Part shown: piece after piece, positions 38,950-50,041 of the stretch | How positions within the stretch are numbered: position 1 is the first letter of the stretch | How the letters are laid out: each line of letters opens with the position of its first letter | DNA from: Macrostomum hystrix | Taxonomy: Eukaryota > Platyhelminthes > Macrostomidae | Direction: 5' to 3' | Assembly: GCA_950097015.1 (NCBI GenBank) | Contig: CATNEN010000001.1 | Coordinates: forward strand, 17,550,501-17,614,500 | Length of the DNA: 64,000 nucleotides | The notes under the pieces: generated by a model | Seen by the model: only the letters and a program-made list of their open reading frames with translations | What the model was told of the DNA's origin: nothing | Database searches by the model: none | Position numbers and translations under genes: made by a program

Positions 38950-41871
38950 ATGATACTAGAGAGCCAACCAATTCCAACAATACTGACACGAGCAGTGTTT
39001 CTCAAAAAGCAAAAACTAACCGTGAAAGGCAGTAGCACTAAATTTAACAATGAAGAACTAACTATTTTACATTTAAACTGCAATAGCATCTGGAATAAAA
39101 TCTGGGAACTTAGAGACTACATGAGAAATCATAACATTGATATAGCACTACTATCTGAGACAACTCTCAAGGAACCTGACAACGTCAATTTTCCCGGTTA
39201 CTCAACCATCAGACTCGACACTCTTCACTGTAGACGTGGTCTACTCATTGCTCACCGAGAATTCATCAAAATCTGCACTGCCAGTGCACACTATGACGGC
39301 ACCAACCATGAATACATCTCTATCACCATCGACACCAAGGGCAACGGCAACGGACTGCAACATCTCACCATCTCACTCTTCTATAGGGCACCACTTCCGG
39401 ATACTCTCAACACCAGCATTCTTGATTCACTCCTCTCATCAACCCACAGCTTGATACTCGGCGATTTCAACTGTAGAATGGCTGCACTCCAGGGCGATAG
39501 CCCAGAAAACTATCCCGGAAAGCAACTTTATCAGTGGCTCATTGACTCTGATTCACCTCCCGTTCTTCTCAATGAACCAGGACAATACACACGTTACGCA
39601 AAAAGAGCTGAAAAACATCTGGGTAATGTGCTCGACCTAGGTATCTGCACAACAGACCTTGCACCATACATCAGTCACTTTGAAGTAATAGACGACCTCA
39701 ACAGTGACCACCTCCCTCAACTCGTCAAAATAGCAATCAAACCAAAGAACAAAAAACCACTAGGTACACCTAAATGCTACACTAAAACAGACTGGGAAAA
39801 ATTTCACATAGAACTAGAAGACAACATCACAACATTGTGGAACAACGACTTCAACGCGAGAACTACAAGCGAGATCGACGATGCCATCGACACCTTCACA
39901 GACGTCATCAAACTCACCATCGACAAGGTAGTGCCTAACTACAACACCAGGGAAGAACTACCACAGAACATCCTTCAACTCATCAGGAATAGGCGTAGAC
40001 TAAGGAAAATGTATCACCAAACGAGGATAGACGAATTCCGAGTCTCAGCCAACGAGCTCGCATCTCAGATAAGGAAGGAAATTCAACACTTCAGAGTCAA
40101 AAAATTCAACAGCCTCTGCACCAAAATTACACAAGCCAGTCTCAAATTCAACAACAATAAATTTTGGAGGGACATCCGAATTATAATGGGCACCAACAGG
40201 CAACCAACTAAATTTCCAAATATAGTATACAATAACACTACTGCCATCACGGATTATGATAAAGCTAACCTACTAGCAAAGTCACTTAGCGACAAAATGA
40301 GGCCAGAAACAAGTACCTCTAGAAGATTCACCAACAAAGTGGCCTCCATCACCAGCAATAGCACCATCTTCCAACCACTAGAGAACCCAGACCCAAACCA
40401 ACTCCAATCAGAGGAAACCAACACCTACCTCACTGAACCAATCCGAATAGCAGACGTCACCTGGGAACTGGCCCACCTTAGGTCGGGAGGAGCCCCAGGC
40501 CCTGATGACATCCCCAACATCATCCTCAAAAAGGGCCTTAGTCCGTCATCTATCATAGTACTCACCAAAATTATGGACAACTGTCTCAAACTAGGCTATT
40601 TCCCAAAAGCCTGGAAAAGAGCCCATACCACAATGCTCCACAAACCAGATAAACCTAGAAAAGACCCGCTCAGCTACAGACCCATCAGCCTCACCTCCTG
40701 TATAGGAAAAGTGTTTGAGAAAATACTAAAAAAGAGACTGTACAAATTCATAGAGGAAAACAACACACTTGGTCATAACCAATGTGCATACAGAGAGAAG
40801 CACTGCTCGTATGACAACTTAGCCAGACTAGTACATGACATAATGGAGGGAAAAACCAAAAATAGATCAACCATCGGAGTGTTCTTTGATGTGGAAGGGG
40901 CCTTCGACAAAATCTGGCATGATGCACTGCGATATAGGCTCCACAAAATCAAACTGCCCATCAGATTAACCAGGATCTTTTCCAACTACATGTCAGACCG
41001 TGAGATTGCTGTTAGAGTAAACGGTCAACTCAGTGACTACTTCACACCTGAGGCTGGTGTTCCTCAGGGAGGAGTGCTCAGCCCAATCCTCTTCCTCATT
41101 GTGGTTGCCACAATGCCCAAACCCAAAGACATCAGGGTCAGAGCCAGCCAATTTGCAGATGACACCTCGATTTGGTGCCAATCACTCAAAGCCAGTGTAG
41201 CTGGCAAACTCATTCAGGATTTTATAGAAGACTACCAAAAATGGCTGAGCAAATATGGTATCAAGGTCAACCCAAGTAAAAGTAAGGCCATCGCCTTCAT
41301 CCACAAAACCAAAAACTTTGGTCAGCCCCCACCCATCACCTTCAACGGCACCATCATCAACTATCATCCCAGCGTCAAGTTCCTCGGAGTCACGCTGGAC
41401 ACTCAACTCATCCTCTCAGGACACTGCTTCAACATCCTAAGGACCTGCGACGCCCGCGTTCTGCAACTTCATCGAGTTGCTCAGCTCACCAAGGCCACCA
41501 CCAGCTCACTCATCGCCATCTACAGAGCCTACATCGAAAGCATCATCACCTATGCCTCACCCATCCTCACCCTGCTTAGTAAGCACTACGTAGATAGACT
41601 GCAAATCATCCAGAATCGCGCACTGCGTCTCTGCCACGATGCACCGAAATATTGCAAAAATGCTCTACTAAGAAAGCTCTCTAAAGTTGAACCAATTAGG
41701 ACCAGAATTAATGACCTAGCCAGTAGGTGGTTCCTGCGAGCTAGCGCTAACAAAATTCATGGACTTGATAGCGTACCAGACATCTACCTAGCAAAAAGGA
41801 CCAGAGTACCTGTGTTCCAACAACTAAAGTTAATCAGTGGTGAACTAGAAAAACAGAGAGGAAACTCTTAA
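38950..41871 (+). CDS. LINE ORF2: AP endonuclease plus reverse transcriptase, 973 aa
   Basis: The N-terminal endonuclease (~35-270) shows LHLNCNSI, LLSETTL, LILGDFN and SDHLP, the Asn, Glu, Asp/Asn and Asp-His residues of APE-type nucleases. The reverse transcriptase shows APGPDDIPN, SYRPISLTSC, FFDVEGAFDKIWH, GVPQGGVLSP and SQFADD (catalytic Asp737-738), then LGVTLD. The C-terminal region (RLQIIQNRALRLC) is the usual thumb-like extension; there is no RNase H and no CCHC. It would nick target DNA and copy the element's RNA onto the cut. The ATG is 68 bp after ORF1, in another frame (+1 relative), so translation probably reinitiates. There is no disabling mutation. Confidence 0.93.
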   Translation: MILESQPIPTILTRAVFLKKQKLTVKGSSTKFNNEELTILHLNCNSIWNKIWELRDYMRNHNIDIALLSETTLKEPDNVNFPGYSTIRLDTLHCRRGLLIAHREFIKICTASAHYDGTNHEYISITIDTKGNGNGLQHLTISLFYRAPLPDTLNTSILDSLLSSTHSLILGDFNCRMAALQGDSPENYPGKQLYQWLIDSDSPPVLLNEPGQYTRYAKRAEKHLGNVLDLGICTTDLAPYISHFEVIDDLNSDHLPQLVKIAIKPKNKKPLGTPKCYTKTDWEKFHIELEDNITTLWNNDFNARTTSEIDDAIDTFTDVIKLTIDKVVPNYNTREELPQNILQLIRNRRRLRKMYHQTRIDEFRVSANELASQIRKEIQHFRVKKFNSLCTKITQASLKFNNNKFWRDIRIIMGTNRQPTKFPNIVYNNTTAITDYDKANLLAKSLSDKMRPETSTSRRFTNKVASITSNSTIFQPLENPDPNQLQSEETNTYLTEPIRIADVTWELAHLRSGGAPGPDDIPNIILKKGLSPSSIIVLTKIMDNCLKLGYFPKAWKRAHTTMLHKPDKPRKDPLSYRPISLTSCIGKVFEKILKKRLYKFIEENNTLGHNQCAYREKHCSYDNLARLVHDIMEGKTKNRSTIGVFFDVEGAFDKIWHDALRYRLHKIKLPIRLTRIFSNYMSDREIAVRVNGQLSDYFTPEAGVPQGGVLSPILFLIVVATMPKPKDIRVRASQFADDTSIWCQSLKASVAGKLIQDFIEDYQKWLSKYGIKVNPSKSKAIAFIHKTKNFGQPPPITFNGTIINYHPSVKFLGVTLDTQLILSGHCFNILRTCDARVLQLHRVAQLTKATTSSLIAIYRAYIESIITYASPILTLLSKHYVDRLQIIQNRALRLCHDAPKYCKNALLRKLSKVEPIRTRINDLASRWFLRASANKIHGLDSVPDIYLAKRTRVPVFQQLKLISGELEKQRGNS

Positions 41872-41989
41872 AAAAGCCCAGATGGTTCGCGAAAAATTAA
41901 CTAAAGTCCAACGTAATGAACTAATGTAAAATACAATACGTACTTCACTTACTTTGCTTACTTTGCTTACTTTGCTCACTTTGCCTAAC

Positions 41990-42636
41990 TAATCACATGC
42001 AACTAGTAATTAATATTGACGGGGTTGACAATGAAACCAAAAGGAGTAGAACAAAAAATTGAGTCCCAGTTCTAGACAAATCTACCACACAAGTATGTCA
42101 TGGTAATCTTGACTGTCATCATCAAACCGAGACGTGGGACGTTCCCTGCAGTTAGAATAATCTACCACAGGTTACCAGTGAACCACAAACACTGGGCCAG
42201 TGAATACAAATTAATGTATATCGGCTTAACTTCGCACCTAACGGCCGTGGACTAGCCTGCCCCAGCTCACCGTAAAAAATAGAAGGCTAGCCCAGGTCAC
42301 CTCACCGTGCCATGAGTCCGGCTAGACGAGTGCAGCTCATGAGCTCCCTGTGGGAACGTGAAGCGTGGGAACCCCATGATGAAGCGTGGTTGGCTGGGAG
42401 GGGTTGTTTACGCGAACTTGGGAACGAACTAGACGATGGTGCCATACATCCCTATTTGAGCGGGGGACAAAGGGGAACGAGCTGTTTTTCCTCTTCCCAC
42501 CAAAACTCGAATAGTAAAGAGCTCATCGAGTCAAAACTTCAAATCTAATTCTATATCCTATACTAGCTAGAATTGTTAAATAGAAACCTTTTTTATTAGC
42601 TCAAATAAGAACTGACAGGTAAGCCAAGTTTAGGTG
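41990..42636. other. Non-coding flank of the LINE
   Basis: No convincing gene. A 78-codon ORF at 42,312-42,548 contains a short internal repeat (GAAGCGTGG) and shows no recognisable domain. It is probably fortuitous. Confidence 0.4.
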
Positions 42637-42812
42637 CCCATGTCGGTTTAATATTTTCCTATTTGTAATAATGTATTGTAAGAGTTTGTGGCATGTCAAA
42701 ATCAATCCATATTTGTTATTTGACCCATGTCGGTTTAATATTTTCGTATTTGTAATAATGTATTGTAAGAGTTTGTGGCATGTCAAAATCAATCCATATT
42801 TGTTACTGCTGT
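42637..42812 (+). repeat. Two-copy 88-bp tandem duplication
   Basis: Copies begin CCCATGTCGGTTTAATATTT at about 42,637 and 42,724 and are nearly identical. Confidence 0.9.
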
Positions 42813-44470
42813 ATAATAGTGTACATAGTTGGAAATTGCTGGTATTATAAATATTACTATCAATATTAATAGTAGTAATAGCTCATTAATGCTGCCTGCT
42901 AAACAAGCTTTTCATGCAGATCTAAACAGTGGCATACATAGCCTAGAAATCCATTCCAGGGGTCATTACTGTCTCGGGTGTCACGGCAAGCTCATGCTGA
43001 TAATTTTCACTAATTTTTGGTGCTCAGAATTCTGATGATTAATTGTAATGGGGCTCCAACCCCTTCAGCAGCAAAGTGCTGCTGAAGAACATGTTATCTC
43101 ACAACAGCCAAACAGTAGGACAGTCCATCTTTTTCCTAGATAGACTAGACTGCAAATTGTTAAATAAAACAGTCAGTATATTGCACTTTATAGATGTGCT
43201 ATTAAAATCAATGAGGATAATGTACATTGCACTCTTTAGAAGTGCTGTAAGCCTCAGTAGAAAGCTTTTTAATGTAGATTGATATAGCTATTATGTGCTG
43301 TATTCATTTTAACCACTTGCATTTAACATAGTGCTGTGAAGCTAAAGTCTTAAAAATTGACCAAAGCTCTGAATACCTTGCACTCAAAATCTATGGACAC
43401 TTCTGGAAACCTTCTCGCTTGGCAAAAATGGATAAAAATATAGGTAGGGTCAGCTGTCAACTCACTATTTAAATCTGAGATCCATATTTGCCATCTGGTG
43501 TGCCTGATAATCTTTTGTATACAGCTATTTTGCTACTATACAAGGTGAGATCCTTGTGTTTTAGCATTATAAAATGTTTACAATAGAGAGCCAATTCCAG
43601 TTAAAAAATTAACAATATCTATTATATTTTACATGTAAATCAAAAGCACACACTCCATTACAAAAAAATATTTTCATATGTGTTCAATGTGGTCTATGAC
43701 AACAACAGCAGCACTGATTATAGCTAGTTATGTCTAAATATATATATTTATTCCATCCTTAAACTGAAAGAATTCCTCTAGCCAAATAGGGTTGTAATTG
43801 TAACATTTATTCCAAAAAATCATATATTAGCTAAATTTAAGCTAAGAAATTTGTTTCTTCATATAGGACTAGCTACTTCTGTTCTGTCCTCTTCAAAAAA
43901 GACTTAAATTTTTTAAAGATTCACATAGGGCATAGCTATAGCTATGCTATAGCAAATGTTTACAAGAAACTCACAGATAGTTCACACAAATGATATATAT
44001 ATGTGATCCTACATTACTACTGTTTGTTGTATCTGACTTTCTATCTAATTTTTAATATAAAAATTCGAACTTTATTGCGAATTTTTTAATGCAGAAACCA
44101 AATTAATTGTCCTTCTATGCATGATATTAGATCATTGGTATATTAAAGTGATAGACTTTACCCAACTTTTAGAGTAAAATTTAAACTTACTAGTAAATAT
44201 TTAAGAATTTGATGAAGAAAATCAAGTATGATTATCTTAAACAATAAAGCTATTAAGTGGCAAAGTTTTGGTATTTTCTTAGAAAAGAAAAACTCTTTTA
44301 TGTGTCCAAAGAGGCCAGGTAATATTTGAACTGACAAACTCACCTATAACTTACATATACTGCTATAGCTACCTCACCGTTGTTTACTGGTACAACACTT
44401 CCTTGAATCATGTTTGTTAATTTCCAAGAAACATAATTTGCGTGATTAACGAGTTTGGCAATACATAATT
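42813..44470. other. Intergenic, no gene seen
   Basis: AT-rich single-copy-looking sequence with only short ORFs lacking domains. No repeats beyond simple AT runs. Confidence 0.5.
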
Positions 44471-44474
44471 TCAG

Positions 44475-45576
44475 GGTTCAAAGAAAAAATCGGCCGGGCG
44501 TAAAAAAGGTCGGGCCGACGCCCGTCCCTTGCGGGCCCCGCCCCGCCCCCCGCCACCGCCAACGCTGCCATCGCCACCGCCATCGCCGCCACCGTCCAGG
44601 CCGGCCACCAGGGCTTCTTATGCCCGGGTGGCCGGCGCTCCCCCCCCGATCCCGACCCAGCCTGCCCCTGCCCCAGTCCGCCCTCTTCTCCCCGCCCAAC
44701 CCAACCTTCCAGCCCGCCCCATCCCTCCTCAACCCAACCCAGGCCCACAACCCACCCTCACCACCCCTGCCCCAGTCGGCCAACCGCCCCGTCCAGCCCG
44801 CCCCATCCCTCCTCAACCCAACCCAGGCCCACAACCCACCCTTACCACCCCTGCCCCAGTCGGCCAACCCCCCCTTCCAGCCCGTCCCATCCCTCCCCAA
44901 GCCAACCCAGGCCCAGCCCACCCTCCCCCCCATCCCCAACAGCAGCAGCAGACTCGCCGCGGCCGCCCTCATCGGGGAGGCCGCAAGTGGCGAAGTTGGA
45001 AGATAAATGTGAGTTTCTGTGCCTTTAATAGTGTTGTTGACAGTGACCCTCCTAACTCTATAAATTAATTCTTCAGTGCAGTCAATAGCAGGAATATGCA
45101 TTTATTCGTTGATTCGGGGTTTTGGGATTTACAGCTTTGATCCCAGATCCCAAGTCCTTCTCTGATCCCAAATCCTTCTCCAAAATCCCACTTAGTCAGT
45201 TATCGACTTTATCATGCAATCATCCCCGTTCATTAGTTATCCCATTTCATGAGTTATCCCCGTTTATCAGTTATACAGTTATACAGGATTGTACTAACAA
45301 CCGTCCTTGCTCTATATTTTTTGTTTTAAAAATTTGCAGAGAGACAGCGTGCGAGCTTACCTGCTCCTGATGGAGCAGGTAAAGCTGCGCAGCCTTTCGG
45401 CGTATTGCCGAGGGTGAGTTAACTTTTTGTCAATGTTAATTTCACAGCTAATGATGGAATTCTCTAAATCGATTCAATTACCAGAAGGCCTTGTATTTTG
45501 CAGAAATTTTGGATTCATGCCACCGTGGCATTGGGGCCCGGGCGGGCCCGGTGGTGGGGGCATCGCTTTCTGGTGA
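44475..45576 (+). CDS. Proline-rich spliced gene, last three exons (226 aa visible)
   Basis: Exons 44,475-45,008, 45,340-45,413 and 45,504-45,576 join in phase at AAT|GTGAGT ... TTTGCAG and GAGG|GTGAGT ... TTTTGCAG. The first exon follows an acceptor (ATTTCAG) and so needs an upstream exon, not found. It starts basic (GSKKKSAGRKKGRAD), is Pro-rich with SYARVAG and about three copies of a PNPGPQPTLTTPAPVGQPP repeat, and ends RRGRPHRGGRKWRSW. Exon 2 is helical (YLLLMEQVKLRSLSAYC). Exon 3 is Gly/Trp-rich and ends with TGA at 45,574-45,576, 19 bp before AATAAA (45,596-45,601). It may be RNA-binding; unrecognised. Other frames over the Pro-rich part are also open because of composition. Confidence 0.5.
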
Positions 45577-45779
45577 GTTCTGGCTTCTGCCAACAAATAA
45601 ATACGCTATTTTCTGTCTATGTGTGCCTGATCCTGTCTATCTGCCCTGCCCCTGTGTAAATCGGGCAATTTCATTGGCCACAAGTCTTAGAAAAAAGGAA
45701 GAAATGAGCTCCGCTTCCAGTCCAAATTTAAATTTTAAAATGTGACTAGCAATTAAGCCGCCCCGAGTTATTCAGTTAT

Positions 45780-46085
45780 TCAAAAATTCGTCACTAACTA
45801 AATTCGTCACTTCGTCAGATATCCCTTTAAGCAGCTATCCCCTTTCACCAGTTATCCCCCATCTACAGTTATCCCATGTCGGCAGAAATCCCATTTCATC
45901 AGATAGCCCACTTCAGGAGTAATCCCACATAACCTGTTATCTTACTTCAGCAGTTATCCAATGTCAGCAGTTATCTAACTTCATCAGTAATTCAACTTCT
46001 GCAGTTTTCCCAGTGCAGCAGTTATCCCACTTCAGCAGTTATCCCACATCAGCAGTTATCCCACATCAGGGGTAGCAGGGGTGGT
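45780..46085 (+). repeat. Degenerate ~18-bp repeat (CAGTTATCCCACTTCAG)
   Basis: About fourteen imperfect copies; similar units (CAGTTATCCCC) also appear around 45,190-45,290 within intron 1 of the Pro-rich gene. Confidence 0.8.
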
Positions 46086-47030
46086 GGGGTAGCAGGGGCC
46101 ATCAGATTAGCGAGTTTAAAAAATATGTTTATCCAGACGCAAATGTATTTTATCTTCAAGGGCAATAAATTTCGAAGGTCCCAGCGAAAAAAGTAAATTT
46201 CTATGTGCATCCGTTTAACAAAGACATCGCTTAGAAAAGTGGCCTTTAATAAAATTTACAGTCTTTAAGTGTCGCGTCCTTCTACTCTAGTAGTCCTTGC
46301 AAATAACTACTAATTTTGACTACTAACTAAACTTTTCCGTTTAGCTTCCAGTGCAGATGCTGCTATATAGGGGTCCTTTGACTAAACCCTTCTCACACCG
46401 AGCCAAACTAACGGCCGTTTAATTTATCGATCCTTCCAAACCAAAAATATTTGTCAGTCATTTAACACCCACCCCATTCCCAAAACCCCATATTCGCGTG
46501 CGATTCGCTGTGATTCATTTAATGACACCCACCCCATTTCCCAAACCCCATAATCGCGTGTCCTCTCTGTCTTGAGGCTCCTGGCTTGCCTATTATGGTG
46601 TCCTGCATATCACACCATCTATTTAACACAAGACCAGAAAAAGACGCTCGTTCAGTCTCGACTCTCAAACTATTTTGTCATTAGACAGTGGACTTGTTGA
46701 TTCTACTAAGAAAGAAAATTGTTTATCGAATCTAATAAACTTCAGTACATCTTTATTTTTATAACGTTGAGATTTGCAAAGACTATCTGAGATTGAGAAA
46801 AACAGAATAACTCTGAGAAGAACATATTCTCATCGCATTCTCCTTAACTCTCCTCTTTATTAAAGACCAAGGAACAACTAAACATCATTATTTCGTTTCT
46901 TTTATTAAAAATGGCTAATTTTGTTGACTATATTATTGACTATTTTCGTATTGCGGATTGTTTATATTGTTCATTGTTTAATTCGGGCAGACAGGAGTGA
47001 GGGGCAGAGAGGAGAGAATTGAGATCATGG
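46086..47030. other. Intergenic, no gene seen
   Basis: Contains a ~50-bp direct duplication (CACCCACCCCAT..CCCATA, near 46,466 and 46,524). No coding potential recognised. Confidence 0.5.
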
Positions 47031-47490
47031 GATTAGAATTGAGATCATGGGATTGGAAAGGGGATCGTGGGATTGGAAAGTGGTCAGTGCCCTCCTTGCT
47101 AGAGAGGGGTCAGTGCCCTCCCTGCTAGAGAGGGGTCAGTGTCCTCCCTGCTAGAGGGGCCAGTTCCCTCCCTGCTAGAGTGATCAGTGCCCTCCCTGCT
47201 AGAGAGGGGTCAGTGCCCTCCCTGCTAGAGGGGCCAGTTCCCTCCCTGCTAGAGTGATCAGTGCCCTCCCTGCTAGAGAGGGGTCAGTGCCCTCCCTGCT
47301 AGAGGGGCCAGTTCCCTCCCTGCTAGAGTGATCAGTGCCCTCCCTGCTAGAGAGGGGTCAGTGCCCTCCCTGCTAGAGGGGCCAGTTCCCTCCCTGCTAG
47401 AGTGATCAGTGCCCTCCCTGCTAGAGAGGGTTCAGTGCCCTCCCTGCTAGAGAGGGGTCAGTGCCCCCCTGTTATAGAGGGGACCAGTGC
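47030..47490 (+). repeat. ~25-bp minisatellite with three-unit higher order
   Basis: Units are GGGGTCAGTGCCCTCCCTGC-TAGAGA, GGGCCAGTTCCCTCCCTGCTAG and TGATCAGTGCCCTCCCTGCT. From about 47,130 the three types cycle in the same order about four times, so the array grew by triplet units. Confidence 0.9.
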
Positions 47491-47560
47491 CCTCAGGCAA
47501 GCAGGCAGGCAGGCAGGTAGGCAGACAGACAGGTAGACAGACAGGACAGGAGCAGATATC
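47490..47560 (+). repeat. CAGG/CAGA microsatellite
   Basis: Tetranucleotide runs of GCAG and ACAG. Confidence 0.9.
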
Positions 47561-49740
47561 TACCCCATACTTTACTTGTATGGCTTACTAAATCTAGCCC
47601 AAATCTACCAAACCCAACCCCACCCAATGCAGCCTCCTCTCCACTCCACCCTAGCTCTCCACCCTCTAAGCTTCTACTCTTCTACTTACACTTCCACTTC
47701 TTCCATGTGTTCATAAGCCATGACCCATGTGCTCAAATCTCTATCTGGCCTACAAGATAAAAATGGTTACCAACCCTGTCCTAATAGGTCAGTGTCCATA
47801 GATCTTATATTCCCTAGATAACCTACTCCCCATTCAAGCAATATGAAAAATGTGATCCCACCAAAAACATTTAATAAACCTGACCATGTCCATGCTCACT
47901 CAGAGCTCAAGTTCAGTAGCTATGGGACATAGGCAGTTATTTTTGTTTGGATGGCATTAAAAAGATGTAGCAGAAATTTTTTTAGTTGCCAATGTTTCCT
48001 ACCTGTGTGAGCTATGCTCAGCAGCAAATAGATGGTGCCAGAGATTAAACTCATGTAGCTGCTGCATGAGGGGCTGCGGCACCCAAGTGCCACAGGGCCA
48101 CAGGGATCCTTTTCCCTTCCTCCCATTCCTATTCACTCACATTTCTATCCTTCTAGCTTACATAGAATTGTAGTCTACACTTTGACAGCACTTCATATGG
48201 CAAAATAAGATTAAACCACTCACTCAAGTGGTAAAACCAAACACCAACTTCTCCATTTGGTTTGAAGATACATGAAAATCATTGTTAGGTTTTAGATGAA
48301 ACCTAGTTACAGGAATAACTTTTTTCTATTTGACAAAATAGCAAAAGCAGACACTTTTTAGAAAGATGTAACTGTTTTCTATAACTTGGCTTTTGATTTA
48401 TCATCATATCTTAAATAGAAAATCTGTAGCTTAGGTTCGAAGTTAAAAAATACACATTCTTGTTGGGTTGATGATACATTACCCTATAGATGACAGATGT
48501 TAGACTTTGGTTCCAATTTTCTTATTTCTTCCCCTCATTTTATTCAATCTTTCATTTAAAAGCACAATTCTTTTAAATATGTGACCTATGAAGTGGGTGC
48601 AAATTGGCAAGTATACCATACTGATCATACCATTTTTGGAAGTGGATATACAATAGTCAATTAGTTTACTTTGGATTACATATTCCACTAATTATCAATT
48701 CAATCATAGAATTAAGCCCTACGGAATTTTCTTAGAGCTACAGAAAAAAGGCCAAACTGCAATGGCAACACTAGTCCTTGATCCTAGGCTCCCAGCTCAT
48801 AGATCCCATATCCCAGTAGTTGCTTGGTAATCTTAATAAGAATTTATATTCCTGGGTCCCTATTTCATTTAGAATAATTCATTGTTTCTATACAATTATG
48901 ACAAGTTGCCAGCCAAAAAGCTATGCATATAGACTAATGGACCTAATATACAGGCTTTTTATTCTAATTTTAAGACTTGTTAAGATAAGCATAAACTCTG
49001 TAGCCTATGTAAAAAAGGCTTGGATAGCTCACTATTTATAATGCACTGAAACTTAATACTCTTAGAAGTCTACATTTTAATACATAAATGGAATGTGGGT
49101 GCATTCATTTAGTGATGATCATAGCAGGTCACATATTAGCTATGAGCCGAGCTGACAAGTTAGGACAGTGGCACTGGGTTGAGAGCAGTAGATTCATATT
49201 GTTTGAGTTAAACACTTCGAATGTGCAAGTCAAACATAAAACAAACAACAGACTCATACTGCCTCCCCAAGCCTGTGATTAGCAGTAACACTTGTCCAGC
49301 TCTGCACATTACTTCATATTGTATTCTGCTAAATTTCAATATTCTCCGCTTTCACATTATGCCTCGCTTTTATACTGTGAAACAAGCTATTTATAACTTG
49401 ACGTACCATTGTTCTCATAGAAAATGACCGCGAAACGTTAATTTAAATGGTCCCTCATAACATACAGTGCAGAAACCATCTTTCCTAGAAAGCAAGTCGT
49501 TTCATAACGTAACTGTTGTTGCTCGGTCGTATAAAATCTCATTCTAATTGTGACTTTCCAATGCTCATTTAAATGGGCCAACTTTTCTACAGAGCATGCT
49601 TTAGAACACATTATTGTTATTGCTTACTAATAAAAAACTTTCGCTCGGGGAAACTGTTAACTTTCATTGCCTCCCAATCATCATTCTAATTTTTGAAATT
49701 ATTCCTTTAATCCTACTTCTAAGTTGGAATTCTATTTTCC
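47561..49740. other. Long stretch with no recognisable gene
   Basis: AT-rich; only short ORFs (up to ~73 codons) on both strands without domains or splice-consistent continuation. It could hold introns or UTRs of a gene whose exons I cannot see. Confidence 0.45.
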
Positions 49741-49800
49741 TAATTGAAATTTTCTCCTAATTTTAAATTTCATTTAAAGCATTTAATGCATTGTTGCAAA

Positions 49801-49814
49801 ATGGATGCTCCGCC

Positions 49815-49857
<43 letters not shown>

Positions 49858-49944
49858 GTCGCTGCTGAACGGCGGCGCCTACGGCGGCTACGATCCGGAA
49901 ATCTGCGGCTTGTGTATCCGTTTTCAGCACAATACAAAAATTGA
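49801..49944 (+). CDS. Small ORF with a polyproline CCG repeat
   Basis: ATG GAT GCT then about 16 Pro codons, mostly CCG, followed by a basic segment (ERRRLRRLRSG). The repeat at about 49,811-49,857 is a microsatellite, and the complementary strand reads as polyglycine. It may be a first coding exon; nothing downstream confirms it. Confidence 0.25.
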
Positions 49945-49998
49945 ACTTGATTGCATTGATTGATTGATTGAACTTGATTGAACTTGATTGAAGTTGAT
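49935..49998 (+). repeat. TTGATTGAAC short tandem repeats
   Basis: Simple TTGATTGA and AACTTGATTG units. Confidence 0.85.
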
Positions 49999-50041
49999 TG
50001 CATACACTGCAATGTAACCTGATGGGGAGGAGTTTGAGGAG

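Larger units (their letters stand above)
35206..41990 (+). mobile_element. Full-length AlkB-LINE (element B), apparently intact
   Basis: A two-ORF non-LTR retrotransposon: a ~900-bp structured, pyrimidine-rich leader, ORF1 (36,206-38,881) and ORF2 (38,950-41,871) separated by 68 bp, then a short 3' tail with three to four TTACTTTGC-like 9-mers at 41,949-41,985. TTACTTTGCT also occurs at 35,206-35,215, so it could be the target duplication or the terminal repeat; the exact ends are uncertain. Both ORFs are free of stops. Lack of RNase H and the zinc-knuckle ORF1 point to the Jockey/CR1/R1-like LINEs. Confidence 0.85.

Noticed and set aside
42312-42548. 78-codon ORF as a gene
   Set aside because: No domain, no splice or poly(A) context, and an internal short repeat; unsupported.
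44455-45101. Alternative Pro/Arg- and Gly/Trp-rich ORFs on both strands over the Pro-rich exon
   Set aside because: GC- and C-rich composition keeps several frames open; only the 44,475 frame continues through two further in-phase exons.
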